Shown here piece after piece: positions 36,982-48,808 of a DNA stretch of 64,000 nucleotides. The notes beneath the pieces are model-generated. The model did no database searches and was not told the DNA's origin. It saw nothing but the letters and a program-made list of their open reading frames with translations. This DNA comes from Ganoderma boninense (taxonomy: Eukaryota; Basidiomycota; Agaricomycetes; Polyporales; Polyporaceae): assembly GCA_002900995.3 (NCBI GenBank), contig CM035314.1, positions 1,845,372 through 1,909,371 on the forward strand, read 5' to 3'. Position numbers and translations under genes: made by a program. How positions within the stretch are numbered: position 1 is the stretch's first letter; every line of letters starts with the position of its first letter.

Positions 36982-37185
36982 TGCTGAGATCTGAGAGGGC
37001 TGGGCTTGTATGGAGCGACCAACCTTCTACAGATCACAATGAACATAGAACATAACGCAGTTACCTTGGCGTAGTAGTCTACAGTCAACAATCATTAACA
37101 TGTATCCATACACATGCCATTCTCTTGGGGCCCAGGGAACAGAGCACTCGCACACTGACAGCTATAAAATGCGGCACACATCTAA

Positions 37186-37257
37186 TCCGATATGGTGTAA
37201 CGGCTAACATTACCGCCTTTCACGCGGTAGCTCGGGGTTCGATTCCCCGTATCGGAG
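37186..37257 (+). tRNA. tRNA-Glu (anticodon UUC)
   Basis: 72 nt, no intron. The acceptor stem TCCGATA pairs with TATCGGA, with G as discriminator. The D arm contains TGGTGTAACGGCTAACA (A-box). The anticodon stem-loop ACCGC-CTTTCAC-GCGGT has anticodon TTC. The T arm is CGGGG-TTCGATT-CCCCG (B-box). Pairings are complete. Confidence 0.95.
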
Positions 37258-37258
37258 C

Positions 37259-37264
37259 TTTTTT
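37259..37264 (+). terminator. Pol III terminator of tRNA-Glu
   Basis: A run of six T begins two bases after the tRNA 3' end. Confidence 0.85.
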
Positions 37265-37732
37265 GTGCTACACCTGATCAAGTACTTGATCCAGCCACTG
37301 AGTACTGAGTACCGACTCGACATCTCGTCCACGGAAGCCGGTTCAGCGTCCGATGAAGCATCGGTAATTGGGACTGCTGACAATGTGGTGTTATGTAGTC
37401 GTACTGGTCGGTGGTCTCACAGTCGGTGTGAACTGGTTCACACATGCGTCAAACATCATTCTTTTCCGCAGAAGACCTTCGACCCAGACCACGACGCGAA
37501 TCATACCGCATCGCCCCAGGAGCCCTTGTCCGTCGGACAAGGATCAGTCGGTGTCGGCGCGGTGACGTGGTTACGGTGTAACCACGGCCCGTTTGAATGG
37601 ACACCACCGAATGCAAAGCGAACTTAGAGCTGGAATGGCTGACGCGTTGCACCGGCGGGTGACACCTCTGAAGCATATATAACGACTTTGAGACTGACAA
37701 GCCTCCCCAGATTCTGACTCCTCAACTCGGAC
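37265..37732. other. intergenic region, promoter side of the FAD-monooxygenase
   Basis: 468 bp with no gene recognised; open frames here are short and overlapping. Confidence 0.45.
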
Positions 37733-39560
37733 ATGTCTTCCTCAAATGGCGAACCGAAGCTTCGAGTGGCCATCATGTACGCAGCATGTCTCCCATGACA
37801 CCCTTCTGACGATACCGATACCTGAGTGCTGACCTTGTCCTGCAGCGGAGGTGGTATGGGTGGCCTCGTCCTCGGACTGTGCCTCAAGAAGTACGCCGCG
37901 GGCTCCGTCCACTTCGACATCTACGAATCCGCCACCGAGCTCACGGAGGTCGGCGCTGGGGTTCGGGATGTCGCCACGCATTTGGTCGATCATGAGAGAG
38001 CTGGGGCTCGAGGAGGAGCTTCTTACAATCACGGGCACGCGGAATCGCGACGGTGCGCTTCCTTCTAGTCGCATTCACCTGTGTGCTCTTGACGTTTCAC
38101 GCGTGCTGCGACGCAGGTCAAGCTTTCTGGTTGCGCAAGGGAGACGAACAGCAGCCCATTGACCTCTTTTCCATCAACCAAAGTAAGCCTGGCCTCCTGT
38201 CTGTCGTGATAAAGGACCGCAGGACTGATGTAGAAACCGCCGGCGGGCTTGTCGCGTGGAACTAGTTCACACGTTCCACCGGTCTATCTTGCAGCAGCTC
38301 CTCGCCAAACAGCTCGATGCTGGGGACAGGATCCACTTCTCGAAGCGCCTCGTCTCGTACGCGGAGACGTCGCCGACGGACCCCATCACACTCACCTTCA
38401 AGGATGGGACGACGGCCACTTGCGACTGCGTGATCGGGAGTGACGGCATTCGCTCTGCCGTCCGCCGCACGATGTTCAACGCTCTCGCGAACGAGGCCGA
38501 GAGCCGAGGACAAGGCGACGAGGCTACGAGGCTTCGCACCATGATAGACCCAGTTTGGTCTGGCCAAATCGCATATCGCGGACTGGCACCTGCCAGCGCG
38601 CTGTCGGAGGAGCTCGCGCAATATGCACTCGAAGCACCGCAAGTCGTACGTTCCCTTTTACAGGATCCGAGTACCCGTGACACTTTAACTGACGACCCTT
38701 TTCCGACACGATAGCTGTGTGGAAAGAACAGGGTTCGTAGGATCTCAGCATCTTTTTGGATTGAGGTTGGTTGACGAACCTTGCTGCAGAACATGGTCTT
38801 GTACCCCATCTCCGGTGGGAAGTTTATCAACGTCCTCGCCGCCAAGTACACCCCAGGCGGTGACGGCACGGTGTACGACGGCCCGTGGTCGGAGCCCGTC
38901 ACCGTAGAGGCTGTTGCGAAGGAGTTCGAGGGCTGGGGGCCCAAGGCTTTGGGCATGATCAAGGTGCGCTTCTTCCTGCTGCACCGACGGTCAGCGCGCT
39001 CACACCAAAATGGCATATGACCCAGGCGGTGCAGGCACCGTTCGGCTGGGCGATGCACGCGGTGCGCGAGTTGCTTACTTACGTGCGAGGACGAGCTGCA
39101 CTGATCGGAGACGCCGTACGTCGATCCTCCATCAAACCCAATCCGTGCTCTAACTTTCTTAACCACCTATATGTACCTGCAGGCGCACGCGATGGTCCCG
39201 TACCAAGGTGCCGGGGTCGGCCAGGCGTTCGAGGACGGCTACATCCTCGCGACGGTCCTCGCGCACCCGTCCGTGACCCTCGCGACCCTCCCGGCGGCGC
39301 TTGCGGTGTACGACGACGTCCGGCGGCCGTTCTCGCAGGAAGTGCAGAAGGGCTCGGAGAACAACGGGCGGAACTACCAGCTGCGGCGCGCTGGCTGGGA
39401 GGACGTGAGCGCAGAGGAGAGCAGGGCCGGGCGGTACCCGCTCGAGCTGCTGGACGTGCTCGCGGAGGAGATCCGAACGCAGGTGCAGTGGTCGCGCGAG
39501 AGCAGCATCCTCGGCGAGCGCGAGGGCGTGGTGGAGAGGCTTGCGGCGCTCTGTGGGTGA
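37733..39560 (+). CDS. FAD-dependent monooxygenase (salicylate hydroxylase-like), one apparent frameshift
   Basis: Group A aromatic-hydroxylase type flavoprotein that uses NAD(P)H and O2. Start MSSSNGEPKLRVAI, joined across an intron to IGGGMGGLVLGLCLKK (FAD loop G-x-G-x-x-G). Next are HFDIYESATELTEVGAGV, then MSPRIWSIMRELGLEEELL, FWLRKGDEQQPIDLFSI and HRSILQQLLAKQLD. The DG motif is CDCVIGSDGIRSAVRR; GQIAYRGLAP follows, and GRAALIGDAAHAMVPYQGAG with GQAFEDGYILA is the second flavin motif. Stop TGA 39558-39560. The frame slips near 37964: GGGTTCGGGATG has one base more than needed to read VGAGV-GMSPR. Either an assembly error or an early inactivating mutation. A decayed relative lies at 13220-14093. 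Substrate unknown. Confidence 0.75.
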
Positions 39561-40724
39561 GTGTGGCCTACGCACGGACTTGATAGCGGTGAATATGAGC
39601 TCTGGAATTGGGTACTTGATGAGATCTGGATGAGGATGCTTGTGACTGCGACACGTCGATGAGCTCTGTGATCTGGGGAAAGGATGAGATCGGTGAGGAA
39701 AATTGTCTAGATAGTTTCTCAACCTCAAATACACGCATATGGATCCCAACTCGGTTCGATGTCGAAAAAGGGGAGACATCTGTATTTACGGTGGTTCGGC
39801 TGTGCCGCGATTTTGCGTCCCCTTCAGGCATACATACTGACTCCTGGTCCACCTCGCAAGTTCAACGCAAACCGCAGCGGCTTCAAGTTCATGGCGCCTC
39901 AGGGTGTGGGCCATACTTACTCATGTAGCACGTTCTCCAAAAGCGCTGTCTAACAATGTCGATCCAATTGGTTCTCCAACAGCCCAACAAGTAAGTTAAG
40001 GTGGCTATTTGTGGGGCAGATCGGTGCTGATCCAAGCTGATCACCCTCAATCGGAGATTCGTGAGTGATGGCAAGTGGCTGTGCCCATCCGCCGATTGCA
40101 GCATCCGCTGTAAATTGGTCGCATCGTGTGTTGGCTCTGTGTTGCTCTCCCTGCTGCCATACAGTACTTATTTATGGCTTACAATTCTCCTCTGGAGTCA
40201 CAGCAATTCTGGCTCTCAGCGAAAATGCCTACTTAGCACCGCTCCTGTTGGAATTCGTGATTCTCAGGACAGCGGAAGAGCGGCGCTGTCAAGCTGATGC
40301 ACTCGTATCGGACAGATATGGTACTTTCCGTGACAATAAATACCCTGTATTTATGTAATCGTCTCGAGAACGAAGCACCCCGCGCGTTTGCGACGTAGGT
40401 TCCCTGCATACCCCGGAACATCCCCTCTGCTCGACGACGCTCAGGCTTGCTCCAACGGCTCTCATCGTCGGTCTTTTCCTGTCTTTACATGGAAGAACTG
40501 GGGGGAATTGCCAAACAACCTCAATAACCGCGTCATCATTCAAGCTATCAGCGGCTCCGGAATCGCGAATCGCGATTGGCAATATGAATATGTTGACACC
40601 TCGGAGATCCAGAAGCGCGTCGGTTTTGCACCCCACGTCTGCCACTCATGTCAGTGTGTATGATTCCGTGCCTCCCCTCACCCCAGTCCGTCTCCTTCCT
40701 TGATCCTCCTCACCGACGACCTCC
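39561..40724. other. intergenic region, no supported gene
   Basis: About 1.2 kb. I see no domain, tRNA or repeat here. Confidence 0.5.
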
Positions 40725-42576
40725 ATGGCCCCATTCTTCAAGGCCATCTCGGTGCCCTACCGACCCATCGTCGCTACCCCGCACTTGCGCTCCCCCAAGC
40801 TCCTCCGTCTCCTTGCCCTCTTCACTGTTCTGGGTGTTTTCTCGTACCTTCTACCCTTGGACTACAGACACAGCTTCCGTCCTTCGCACCCACCGTGACC
40901 GAACATCGTGGGACGTGTTCGCCTCAATCATGGGCCACGGGCCAGTGGGTGTCCAGCGCCCCACCGACGACACGGACCAACTTCACGCAGCCGCAAGACG
41001 CGTACGAGTTCCTCGGCTTCGAGGGCTGCGCAAGCTCGCGGGAACACTGGTGGCACCTTGGCGCTGATAGACCAGACATGTACGATCGCTTCCCTGGCGT
41101 GGCATCCTGGAGGTGGTCCCCGCCGTCCGACTGCAGGATGCGCGAGCTGGACCCAGCAGCTATCTTGAAGGATCTTGTTGAAGACGGCAGCTGGCTCCTC
41201 GTTGGTGGTGAGTCCCTACTGCTCGTCTTGAAATTGGTGCTTCGATGCTCCACTTTCTTCCGCTGTTTAAATATCGGTCCGCTTGTGACCCGACATTTTA
41301 CACAATAGCGAGTCTCGAGTCCTACATACCGAAATTGCGTCCTTGCACCTTCTGAGTGATGTGCACGATTTCCTGGCCTCAGCGGTTGGAGGCTTACACT
41401 AATTACTTTTCGTGGTAGTCCCACAGCCTGCTTTTCCCCATAGCGTCACTAATCGGATGCAATAGAGCTGACATATCCGTTTGTGGCGTCCAGATTCTGT
41501 CACCGAAAACCACTTCTTCTCCCTGTCGTGCCTGCTCTACCCTCACGTCCGTGCAATGCCTGACTATACGAAACATGACTACAAACACGATGATCTACAA
41601 TATTTGTACTTCGACAAGTCGTCTCCCCTTGTCTCGACCATGAACTTCCCACCTGGCTTCGACATCGAGAAGACCCCCTCGTCACCTTCCGTCGGATAGA
41701 CCTCCTCATGTCGCGGCCGCAGCTCGACGCGCTTTACCACACCCTGCACCCCGATTCTAAGTACGCCCGCGCGAACGAGAGCCTGTTCAGCCACGAGGCG
41801 ACGTGGTCCTTGGACCCCGCCGAGTACGTGAAGCTCTTCACAACCCCCCTACCAGAAGGCAACTACGCGACGATGGTCGTGAGTACGGGGGGCCACTGGA
41901 CGACGACGCTCTTCGCCGGGCTCATGGATGCGGGACTGTACAACAACGGCATCCAGAACGTGCTCGACTTGTTCGGCGAGGCGATGGCGGCGTGGGCGCG
42001 CCAGGTGCAGACGCTCCTCGACGACGCGGAGCAGGCGGACTGGGAGACGCGCCGCACGCGGGTGGGCCGCCCAGGCGCACGGGGCGCATGCTCGAGCGGC
42101 GGGTCGTCGTCCGCGCGTACATCCCCGGGCACGAGGACTGCCACTCCTTCAGGGCGCCGACGTCGGCGTACGAGCAGGGCCGCGGGGGGTGGTACAACTG
42201 GAACGACATCGGGAAGTTCAACGACGCGTTTGAGGTGCGTTTCGGATGTTCCGTCTCTCTGTTGTTGTTTTATGGTCTGGACTGACATGGCTCGCGCCTG
42301 TGCACGCAGACGGTCCTGCAGTCGAGGTCGAGCAGGTACCCGAGGATCCACTTCCTGCCTATCGACAGGCCCGCGCTGCTCCGACCCGACTCCCACGCGA
42401 CTAGCGACTGCCTGCACCTCATGTCTGGGGCAGGGGTACTCGAGGGCTGGACGCACTACATCTGGCACTACGTGACGCGCGAGCTCCCGCGACGCACTCG
42501 TGGGCCTGCGGATGAACTCTGCGCTGACCCGCGCGGGACCGCGCGGGGGTCGCGCTTTTTGTGCCCCGACGCATAG
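40725..42576 (+). CDS. PC-esterase/CAS1-like type II membrane protein (several apparent frameshifts)
   Basis: SGNH-type acyl-esterase fold of the PC-esterase group, related to plant TBL/PMR5 and Cas1-like proteins that act on glycans in the Golgi. MAPFFKAISVPYRP is followed by a signal anchor (LLRLLALFTVLGVFSYLLPL). The body reads WATGQWVSSAPP, then LGFEGCASSREHWWHL, and LLVGDSVTENHFFSLSCLLYPHV, the GDS nucleophile block, split by a 286-nt intron (about 41209-41494). It continues HEATWSLDPAEYV, STGGHWTT and VVVRAYIPGHEDCHSF. The last exon has RPDSHATSDCLHLMSGAGVLEGWTHYIWHYV, the C-terminal D-x-x-H-type block. The frame shifts between the anchor and the body (about 40860), in a C-run at 41674-41678, and near 42061-42085. 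Pseudogene or poor sequence; stop TAG 42574-42576. Confidence 0.62.
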
Positions 42577-43401
42577 CTTTGGGGCCCATCACGATTCTGA
42601 AAAAGGCAGACATGAAATGAGTTTCATCCTCTGTCTGCTCACCTCACAATATTTTTTTCTCTCTGCTTAGGATGCGCACCGCTACCAGTTCTCATGGGTC
42701 CATTCCCCAGTCCATCCCTCTCCGATACCCACCTCGCACCAGCAATATCCATATCATCGTCATCCGCTACGATAACTTTTCTCTCATCCAACCAATCCAT
42801 CCCGTCGCTCGCTAATCGTCTCAATATTTACCAACACTGAAACTAAACGACCGCGCATTTTTATTTGGTAGATGAGAGGCCTTGGGCATCGTCGAAAGTG
42901 CCGCCCCGTTAGTGTTAGTTCCCACTCCCTTCATCAATCTTCTCGATATACGTGCTTCTCTTCTCAAGGGTTTTAGGTGGCTGTTCAGGTTATAGCTTGT
43001 CGAAGTAGCTGGTGTTTAATGTAGTTGTGGAATACTGTATCATCATTTCCTTACTACTGACCTTCCTCATCGCGACTCGGATCTCCGGTCTCTAGAATCC
43101 TGCCCGCTTGCATAGTCATAGGTAATAATTGTCTTTGTCTTCTTTTCTATGCCCAAACCTCAGGAGTAGGATCCATGGCGGTACGTGGCACATCATATTT
43201 TAGCGCATACAGCACAGGCTGACCTCATGGAAAGGCTGTGTCCCGCCCAGTCGAAAGACGGGCGCCTATTTCTACTATATGAACGATAACGTCGGCCCAT
43301 CTCCCGCAGCTGCGCCCACACCCACCCGTGTCGGTGCGAATTCAAGACAAGACTCTGAGTATTGAGGTAAGAACAGTCAATACGCCCTGAAACCCAAGGC
43401 C
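42577..43401. other. intergenic region, no supported gene
   Basis: About 0.8 kb, pyrimidine-rich and T-rich; no gene recognised. Confidence 0.5.
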
Positions 43402-44611
43402 ATGGCGTTCGCCGTGACCGCCTTGCAATGGACCTCACATGGGACAGCCACACTTGCGACAGGACTGCTCCCTCTCTCCTTCACGTCGCGTGAGTCCAGG
43501 CTGCATCCCGTCTCCACTTGACTCTCCATCTCATCAAAATACACAGAATCATTTTTGTCCTCCCTGTACACGTTCGCGACAGGGCGGCTCATCACTTCGA
43601 GCTTGGGCTTGCTGATCAGCAGGTGCGCCATGCTCATATACCCTCGAGTCGCTTGACGACCTCAACCTGAATAACTATCCAGCCTCTTCTTGGGAGCAGC
43701 TTCCGCGCTCTCCTACAAGGGGACAGGTCCACTCCCTTTTTCTCCGGTGGTGATCGCCCTCTCTCACCTCGCTGGCATCTTGCTCATGCTGACCGTTGAG
43801 CGGCGACTCTCCTCTCGTACGTTCGGAGTCGGAGAACATAGTCCTGACGACATGGAACTCAGAGAACAGGACCAAGCTACCAGTGCTTCCTCGCCATATC
43901 CCTCAACGCGAAATGTTCAAGCTGGCCCCCATCAGCGCCGCATATACCTCTTCACCGCCTCCTTCGTCGTCCCGGAGATCCTGTCAGGAGTCTACCTCGG
44001 CTACGCAGCTACAGCACCTTCAAGTTCCGGCTTCGACGGACTGAGTTTCCCTTCCCTCCGCGCGGTGGCCATGCATTCCCTGACGTTCATCGGGCAAGGT
44101 GTGGCATGCTCGTACCTTCACGTTGTACATAGGATTGCGAGGCTGACCCACGTGGCTACCAGCTCCCATAGTCCTCGCCCTCGCCTCGACCCTGCACGCG
44201 ACCTCCCTTCCGCTGGCGCAATGCAGGAGACCCATCCTCGTCTTTTCCGCGGCGTCCCCGCTGGCCGCGCTGCTTTCTTACGGCGCCACGAAGCTCTGCA
44301 GCATCAGCCCTACTAGTCCGGTGTTCCCTCAGGACTACCCCCTCCTGCCCCTGCAGTCCTTCACCGTGAGTCCTCTCGCATTCCACTCACCCTGCATACG
44401 TTGACGTGAAAGCGAAATGTGATCGGCGTGTTACTGTTAGGATGGCATGTTCGTATACGCGGCGACAGTCATGAGGGTGCTGATCTCTAGCTCTACGCGA
44501 ACGGCGACGGCGGCAGCGAGGGGTGGGGTCTTCAAGGCACTCTTTCTCGTGCTCGCTGGCGCGTTGTCAGGGCCCGTTGTCGAAGATTATCCGGATGGCA
44601 ATATCGACTGA
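43402..44611 (+). CDS. ZIP-family (SLC39A9/ATX2-like) metal transporter, apparently degenerate
   Basis: Start MAFAVTALQW; GLLPLSFTS ends exon 1, and a clean 57-nt intron leads to SFLSSLYTFATGRLI ... GLLISRCAMLI. Later segments are FSPVVIALSHLAGILLMLTVERR, then FVVPEILSGVYLGYAA, APIVLALASTLHATSLPLA with RRPILVFSAASPLAALLSYGA, and DGMFVYAATVMRVL. The last two resemble the ZIP9 blocks around HLLVFALAAP and GTFLYVATVHVLPE, and the hydrophobic pattern (about eight helices) fits. However, the expected I-P-E-G motif after helix 2 and the His-rich helix-4 motif are not seen, and a frame problem follows CAMLI. I take it as a decaying Zn/Mn transporter of the secretory pathway. The stop is TGA 44609-44611. 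Confidence 0.45.
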
Positions 44612-46550
44612 GTCAGGCTCTGATAAGTTCGGCGAAGGCGTGAGTAAGTGAGCAGGGAGGCATGCATGCGTCTGAGACGCACATCTGTTGACGAGAGGTC
44701 GAGTACCAGGAGACTGGGAGAAAAATTTCAGTTCGTGCCGCAGAAATCGTCGCTGTCGTGCTCGAAGTCCGGCCAATGCCAGCTCAGAGCGGACCTCAAG
44801 GATAGTACACGACACAATATTGGATTCCGATGAATTCTCATAACAGAGATGTGCCCACCGGGTCGTACAGCAGAGGCAGCTTCTGGTGCCTACTGCCAAA
44901 GTGATCGGAGCGGCGACCGTGAAATTTATAGGTTGGACCAACCGTGCGAGAGTACGGTAGGGGGCCCAGCGGTTTCTATTGTCTGTAATGTGCACCGAAA
45001 CTTGGTCAAGGGTGTATGCGAAGGACTCTGACTCTGATTAACGAAAGCACCACTACGAGCAACAGACGTTTTCCACCTCAGGCTCAGGCTCCCGAATGAG
45101 CTCAGCCCCGGTAGACGGCAGTGACCATGAACACTGGCAGCAATGCCGGATCCCCATTCTACATGTCAGAGTGACAATGACGATGAGTCAGTAACAAGGT
45201 CATCTACTACCCCGCAATTTAATCCATGCTTACTTACCATACCTTTCGCACAGCGACGGCATCATCTGGCATCAAGCAGCCAAATCCCTGCTCCCTTCGC
45301 TCATCGGTACTGGCTCTCCGGTATCATCCCAAACTTGATAGAGCCGTGGTAGTGTGCCCTTGGGAAGAAAAAGGCGACGTCCAATGTTGTTCCAGTGTTG
45401 TTCCAGAGGGTAGTCACCTGGCCCTCAGCTTCGTAGAGAAGCTGCCATGCCTTCGCAATAGTGTCCGTCTCGACCAGGGCCAGTGTGACAACCGCGATGA
45501 GAGACGAGCCGAGGAGAAATTCGGGCCTGCGTGGGCATCGTCCTCTGCGGTATCCGTTGACGTATCATTTGTACTATCCGGTGAGGTCGCCTCGGATGGA
45601 TTGGTTTGTCGCAGGGTGTCTTGTGGCGCTGTCGAGCCGCCAGGCCCGGAAGTTCGGGTGGCTGCAGAGGGATGGGATCGTAACAAAGCCTAACCATGAC
45701 CGTGTCCCCCCGACAGAGTGCTGTCAAGTCCCTTCTCATCCAGACCACTGCGTTGGTCCACCCGTCTACGGACAACAAGAAGGGAGTGAAGGGGAATCGA
45801 TAGGTTATAGTGTATTCGGCGATGCTTTCCAACGTGAGAGCGAACCCGAATGCCCAGGTATACTTGACATCCTGCTTCTCCTGTAGGACGAGCAGTGTTG
45901 ACATTGACACCAACCGATAGTGATATCAAACAGGGAGGTGAGAATGTGGGTGGATGTAGGATAGCGAGGCGCAACCGCAAAGCATATATGTCGGGTTTCA
46001 AGGACCCCGATGCGAAGACGCAGCCGCAGTGAAGTCGAAGTGCCAGCACGCTCAAGGGCGGCGTCTGCTCGAGCGCTAGCTTGGGATGACAGTTCAGGGC
46101 AAACTCAACCTGAGTTGTCGGCATCTGCCGACTCGAGCCCCGCTCAAGTACAACTGACTGACAACTCCTCCCCGCGATGGCCCCCGCGCTCTCCCAGTGT
46201 GACGGGCTATGCCTGACGATGGCTGGGCTGACCACGTTCGACGACCGAAGACAGGTGAAGAGGAATCTAGTACCCCTGCTGACGCTGATGGCGAGTACAC
46301 GTGAGGGGTTTGACTGGTATGTCTGTTTGGTGGGTGGTTCTTCAACAACACATGACATTTGCTGATTTGTCGTGTTTTTTTTGAAACAAAGTCATAGGAA
46401 GGAGGCCGAGAAGCAGGACATCGCGTGGCTTCGGTGACGGTGAGCGCACCGCAGTGTACTAGTTCCGAGTATGCAGACATTTTGCGATTAACGCTCTATG
46501 TTCCTCCGTATCTGCTGGTTGTAATAGAGAGCTTAGTATCTGCCACTTTC
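44612..46550. other. intergenic region with a duplicated coding remnant
   Basis: About 1.9 kb without an intact gene. The interesting part is the - strand remnant at 45425-45913, listed separately. Confidence 0.45.
45425..45913 (-). pseudogene. unrecognised coding remnant 1 (related to 48384-48640)
   Basis: An open frame on - includes FALTLESIAEYTITYRFPFTPFLLSVDGW and RRDLTALCRGDTVMVRL. The fragment at 48384-48640 shows a parallel order (LALEGVAENGMYKPPF, then WTGRDLPKLCGEYRVEIL). The shared order of hydrophobic, PF and RDL-LC-G positions suggests two decayed copies of one unknown gene. I cannot name the family. Confidence 0.3.
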
Positions 46551-47852
46551 CTATGCACCAAGAATGGCCTCCAGAGTCTTCTCGGGCAGGTCCCATGGCA
46601 TCTATGTCGTACAGAAGCGACAATCAGTACGACCCACGAACCACCATTAACCATGTCACACTCACAATATGGTTCCCGCCCACGACCTGCGCAAACGTGA
46701 CGTTCCTCAGTCGCGTCCCCGCCTTGCTCTCCTTCTCGACCTCCGTGCGCAGGGCATGCATCGCCCACACCATCGCCGCGACCGAGTGGTCCCCCCACAC
46801 GTGCCGCGCCTCCACCGCGTCCCAACCACCCTCCCCTTCCAAGCCGCTGGCAGGGAGGCAGAGCGCCGCCCGGCGCAGGATATCGAACACCCCGACGGCT
46901 ATGCCCGCGCGCATGAGCGCACCGTCCATGCCCCCGCGGGCGTCTCCAGGGACGGGGTCGTAGATGGCCTCGATGTCCTCCGGGGTGAACTTGCGCCACG
47001 TCGGGAGCGCCTCCGCGTCCGGGAGCGGGGTCGTCGTGGCGTACGAGCCCGGGTCGTCGACGTCGCCGTGCCTGAAGTACGCGCTGTAGAAGAGGACGAT
47101 CTGCGTGCGCTGCGTGGCCGTCGGGAGCGCGTCGATCTCGGGCATCGGGCTCAGCAGCGGGAGCCCGAGCGCGAAGTCTGGGGGATCTGTGTGCGCGTGT
47201 TCGTGCGTAGGTCGGAGGAGGGAGGGGAATATTAGACATGAGGGTCAGAGGTGGTCAGCATTGAGCTTGGGGAGGGAGACGAGCGTGAGGCGCACCGAGG
47301 AAGACGACACGGCGGAGATATTTGCGGAGGTCGACGTCGCCGGCGCCCACAGGGAAGGACGCCAAGTTGGCGAGGAGGGCAGTCATCAAGCTGGTGCCGA
47401 AAGACCAGCCTCCGACCACGATGCCGCCCCAGTTATCTTCTGGCTGCGCGGGGGGGATCTTGTGCTCAGCGACGATGTGGACAAGGAGGTCATAAACCTC
47501 GCGGGCGCGGTCCTGCACCCACGCAAGGACCTTCGTCCGTGCCAGGTCCGGATCTGTCTGGGTCACTGCAGCCGCGGCGAACAACTCTGCGCGTTCTGCG
47601 GCGGTGAAGGGCGCGGCATTCGCATAGTCACGCCTATTAGCGAGGATGAGGCGGGCGTTGGAAGCCTTCGCCAGCGGTAGCATCTTGCGGAACGCCTCTG
47701 GTCCGTCCGTCGCATCAGCTGAGTTCCGTGCCAGAGAGTACGGGCGAGCACTCACCGCTCGTCCACGTATAACCATGGAAAAGTACCACGGTGGTGTAGT
47801 CGATGCTACCCTCCGGCGCACCAGAGTCAGCTATGATCGGGGAATGGGTCAT
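46551..47852 (-). CDS. alpha/beta-hydrolase family protein, copy f
   Basis: Reads intact over four exons. Start MTHSPIIADSGAPEGS at 47852, with TATAAAG on - at 47938-47932. It has LFHGYTWSSG, NRRDYANAAPF, REVYDLLVHIV and elbow GWSFGTSLM. After the second intron come FALGLPLLSPMPE, GGMDGALMRAGI, ARHVWGDHS (acid; Gly replaces Cys of the other subgroup) and VGGNHI. The last exon is MPWDLPEKTLEAILGA, TAG at 46553-46551. The expected Ser, Asp and His are all present. It is closest to copy g (same NRRDYA, GWSFGTSLM, MPWDLPE) and shares a 17-bp upstream motif with it. It lies directly downstream of F-box copy C on the same strand. Substrate unknown. Confidence 0.78.
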
Positions 47853-48018
47853 GATGCAGTCGAGTGCTCGAGTTTGGGGAGTGTTCGCAGTCTTGATGCT
47901 GGCTGCGTACTCTTCACCACGAATGGGCCCACTTTATAGTTCGACGCCTTGCCCGGTCCTTCGGATACAGAGCTGAACAAGCATGGCGAGAGGAGAGAAG
48001 AAAGGGGAGATGGTCCGG

Positions 48019-48035
48019 TATGTCCGACTTCTCCG
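48019..48035 (+). promoter_or_regulatory. 17-bp motif shared by hydrolases f and g
   Basis: TATGTCCGACTTCTCCG, identical to 53646-53662, lying 167 bp upstream of the ATG of copy f (gene on -). No other identical copy was noticed in the window. Confidence 0.45.
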
Positions 48036-48383
48036 GTCGTAGGGATTCCGTTTCTGACCAAGCCCCGGCCCGAGTGATCCTTCGAGATCCCAAGCTGCCA
48101 CGCAAACCACAGCCGATGGGACGTTGGGTGTATCGCGATTCGGTTCGAGGACTGGAAGCTTACGGTCTGGGGAAGGTTCTCCACCACTCCCGCTTCAAGA
48201 TAATGAGTAGCCGTCTTCAAGTTCGCCGGTCCCCCGGCGACGCCAGAATGCGTGACCGTGGCCCAATGTTCGCTTCAAGTTGTGCGCTGGTCAGAATTGT
48301 GAACGATGCGATGACTGATAGGGGCCTACCAGAGAGTCCTCATTGCCCTTTTCGCAGGTGAAGGTGGACGCATAGCTTAATAG

Positions 48384-48640
48384 AGCAAGATCTCGACCCT
48401 GTACTCACCACAGAGCTTCGGTAAGTCCCTTCCTGTCCATAAGGCAGCGGGGCATCGTTCCACCAGTTCATAGACTTCAAGAGAAAGGCTCATTCGTAGC
48501 CATATCGGTGTCGCCGAAAGGGGGTTTGTACATCCCATTTTCGGCGACGCCTTCCAATGCAAGTACGAGCCATGGCCGGTGCCCAGTCATCAGGCACATT
48601 TGGGACCGACATCTCCCTTCCATTGCATAACAAGGCGTGG
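48384..48640 (-). pseudogene. unrecognised coding remnant 2 (related to 45425-45913)
   Basis: Broken frames on - give LALEGVAENGMYKPPF, LEVYELVERCPAALWTGRDLPKLCG and EYRVEILLY, in the same order as remnant 1. Stops interrupt it. Family unknown. Confidence 0.28.
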
Positions 48641-48808
48641 GGTCATAGGCGGTAAGATGTAAGCTTTGGATAATATAGAGATAACATTGTAGCGAGGTCA
48701 CCATCCTGCACACCTTTGGTGGTCCGAGGAAGCATTGCATGACAGAACATACTAGAAAAACAACGTATGAGTGCATATATCTTCATCAGAAACTCTCAGC
48801 TGACCTTC

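Larger units (their letters stand above)
47853..48808. other. region between hydrolase f and F-box copy C
   Basis: About 1 kb. Holds the hydrolase f promoter (TATA 47932-47938, shared motif 48019-48035) and a coding remnant on - at 48384-48640. No intact gene. Confidence 0.45.

Noticed and set aside
45690..46358. 222-residue open frame on -
   Set aside because: No motif, intron pattern or family resemblance; likely chance in a moderately GC-rich spacer.
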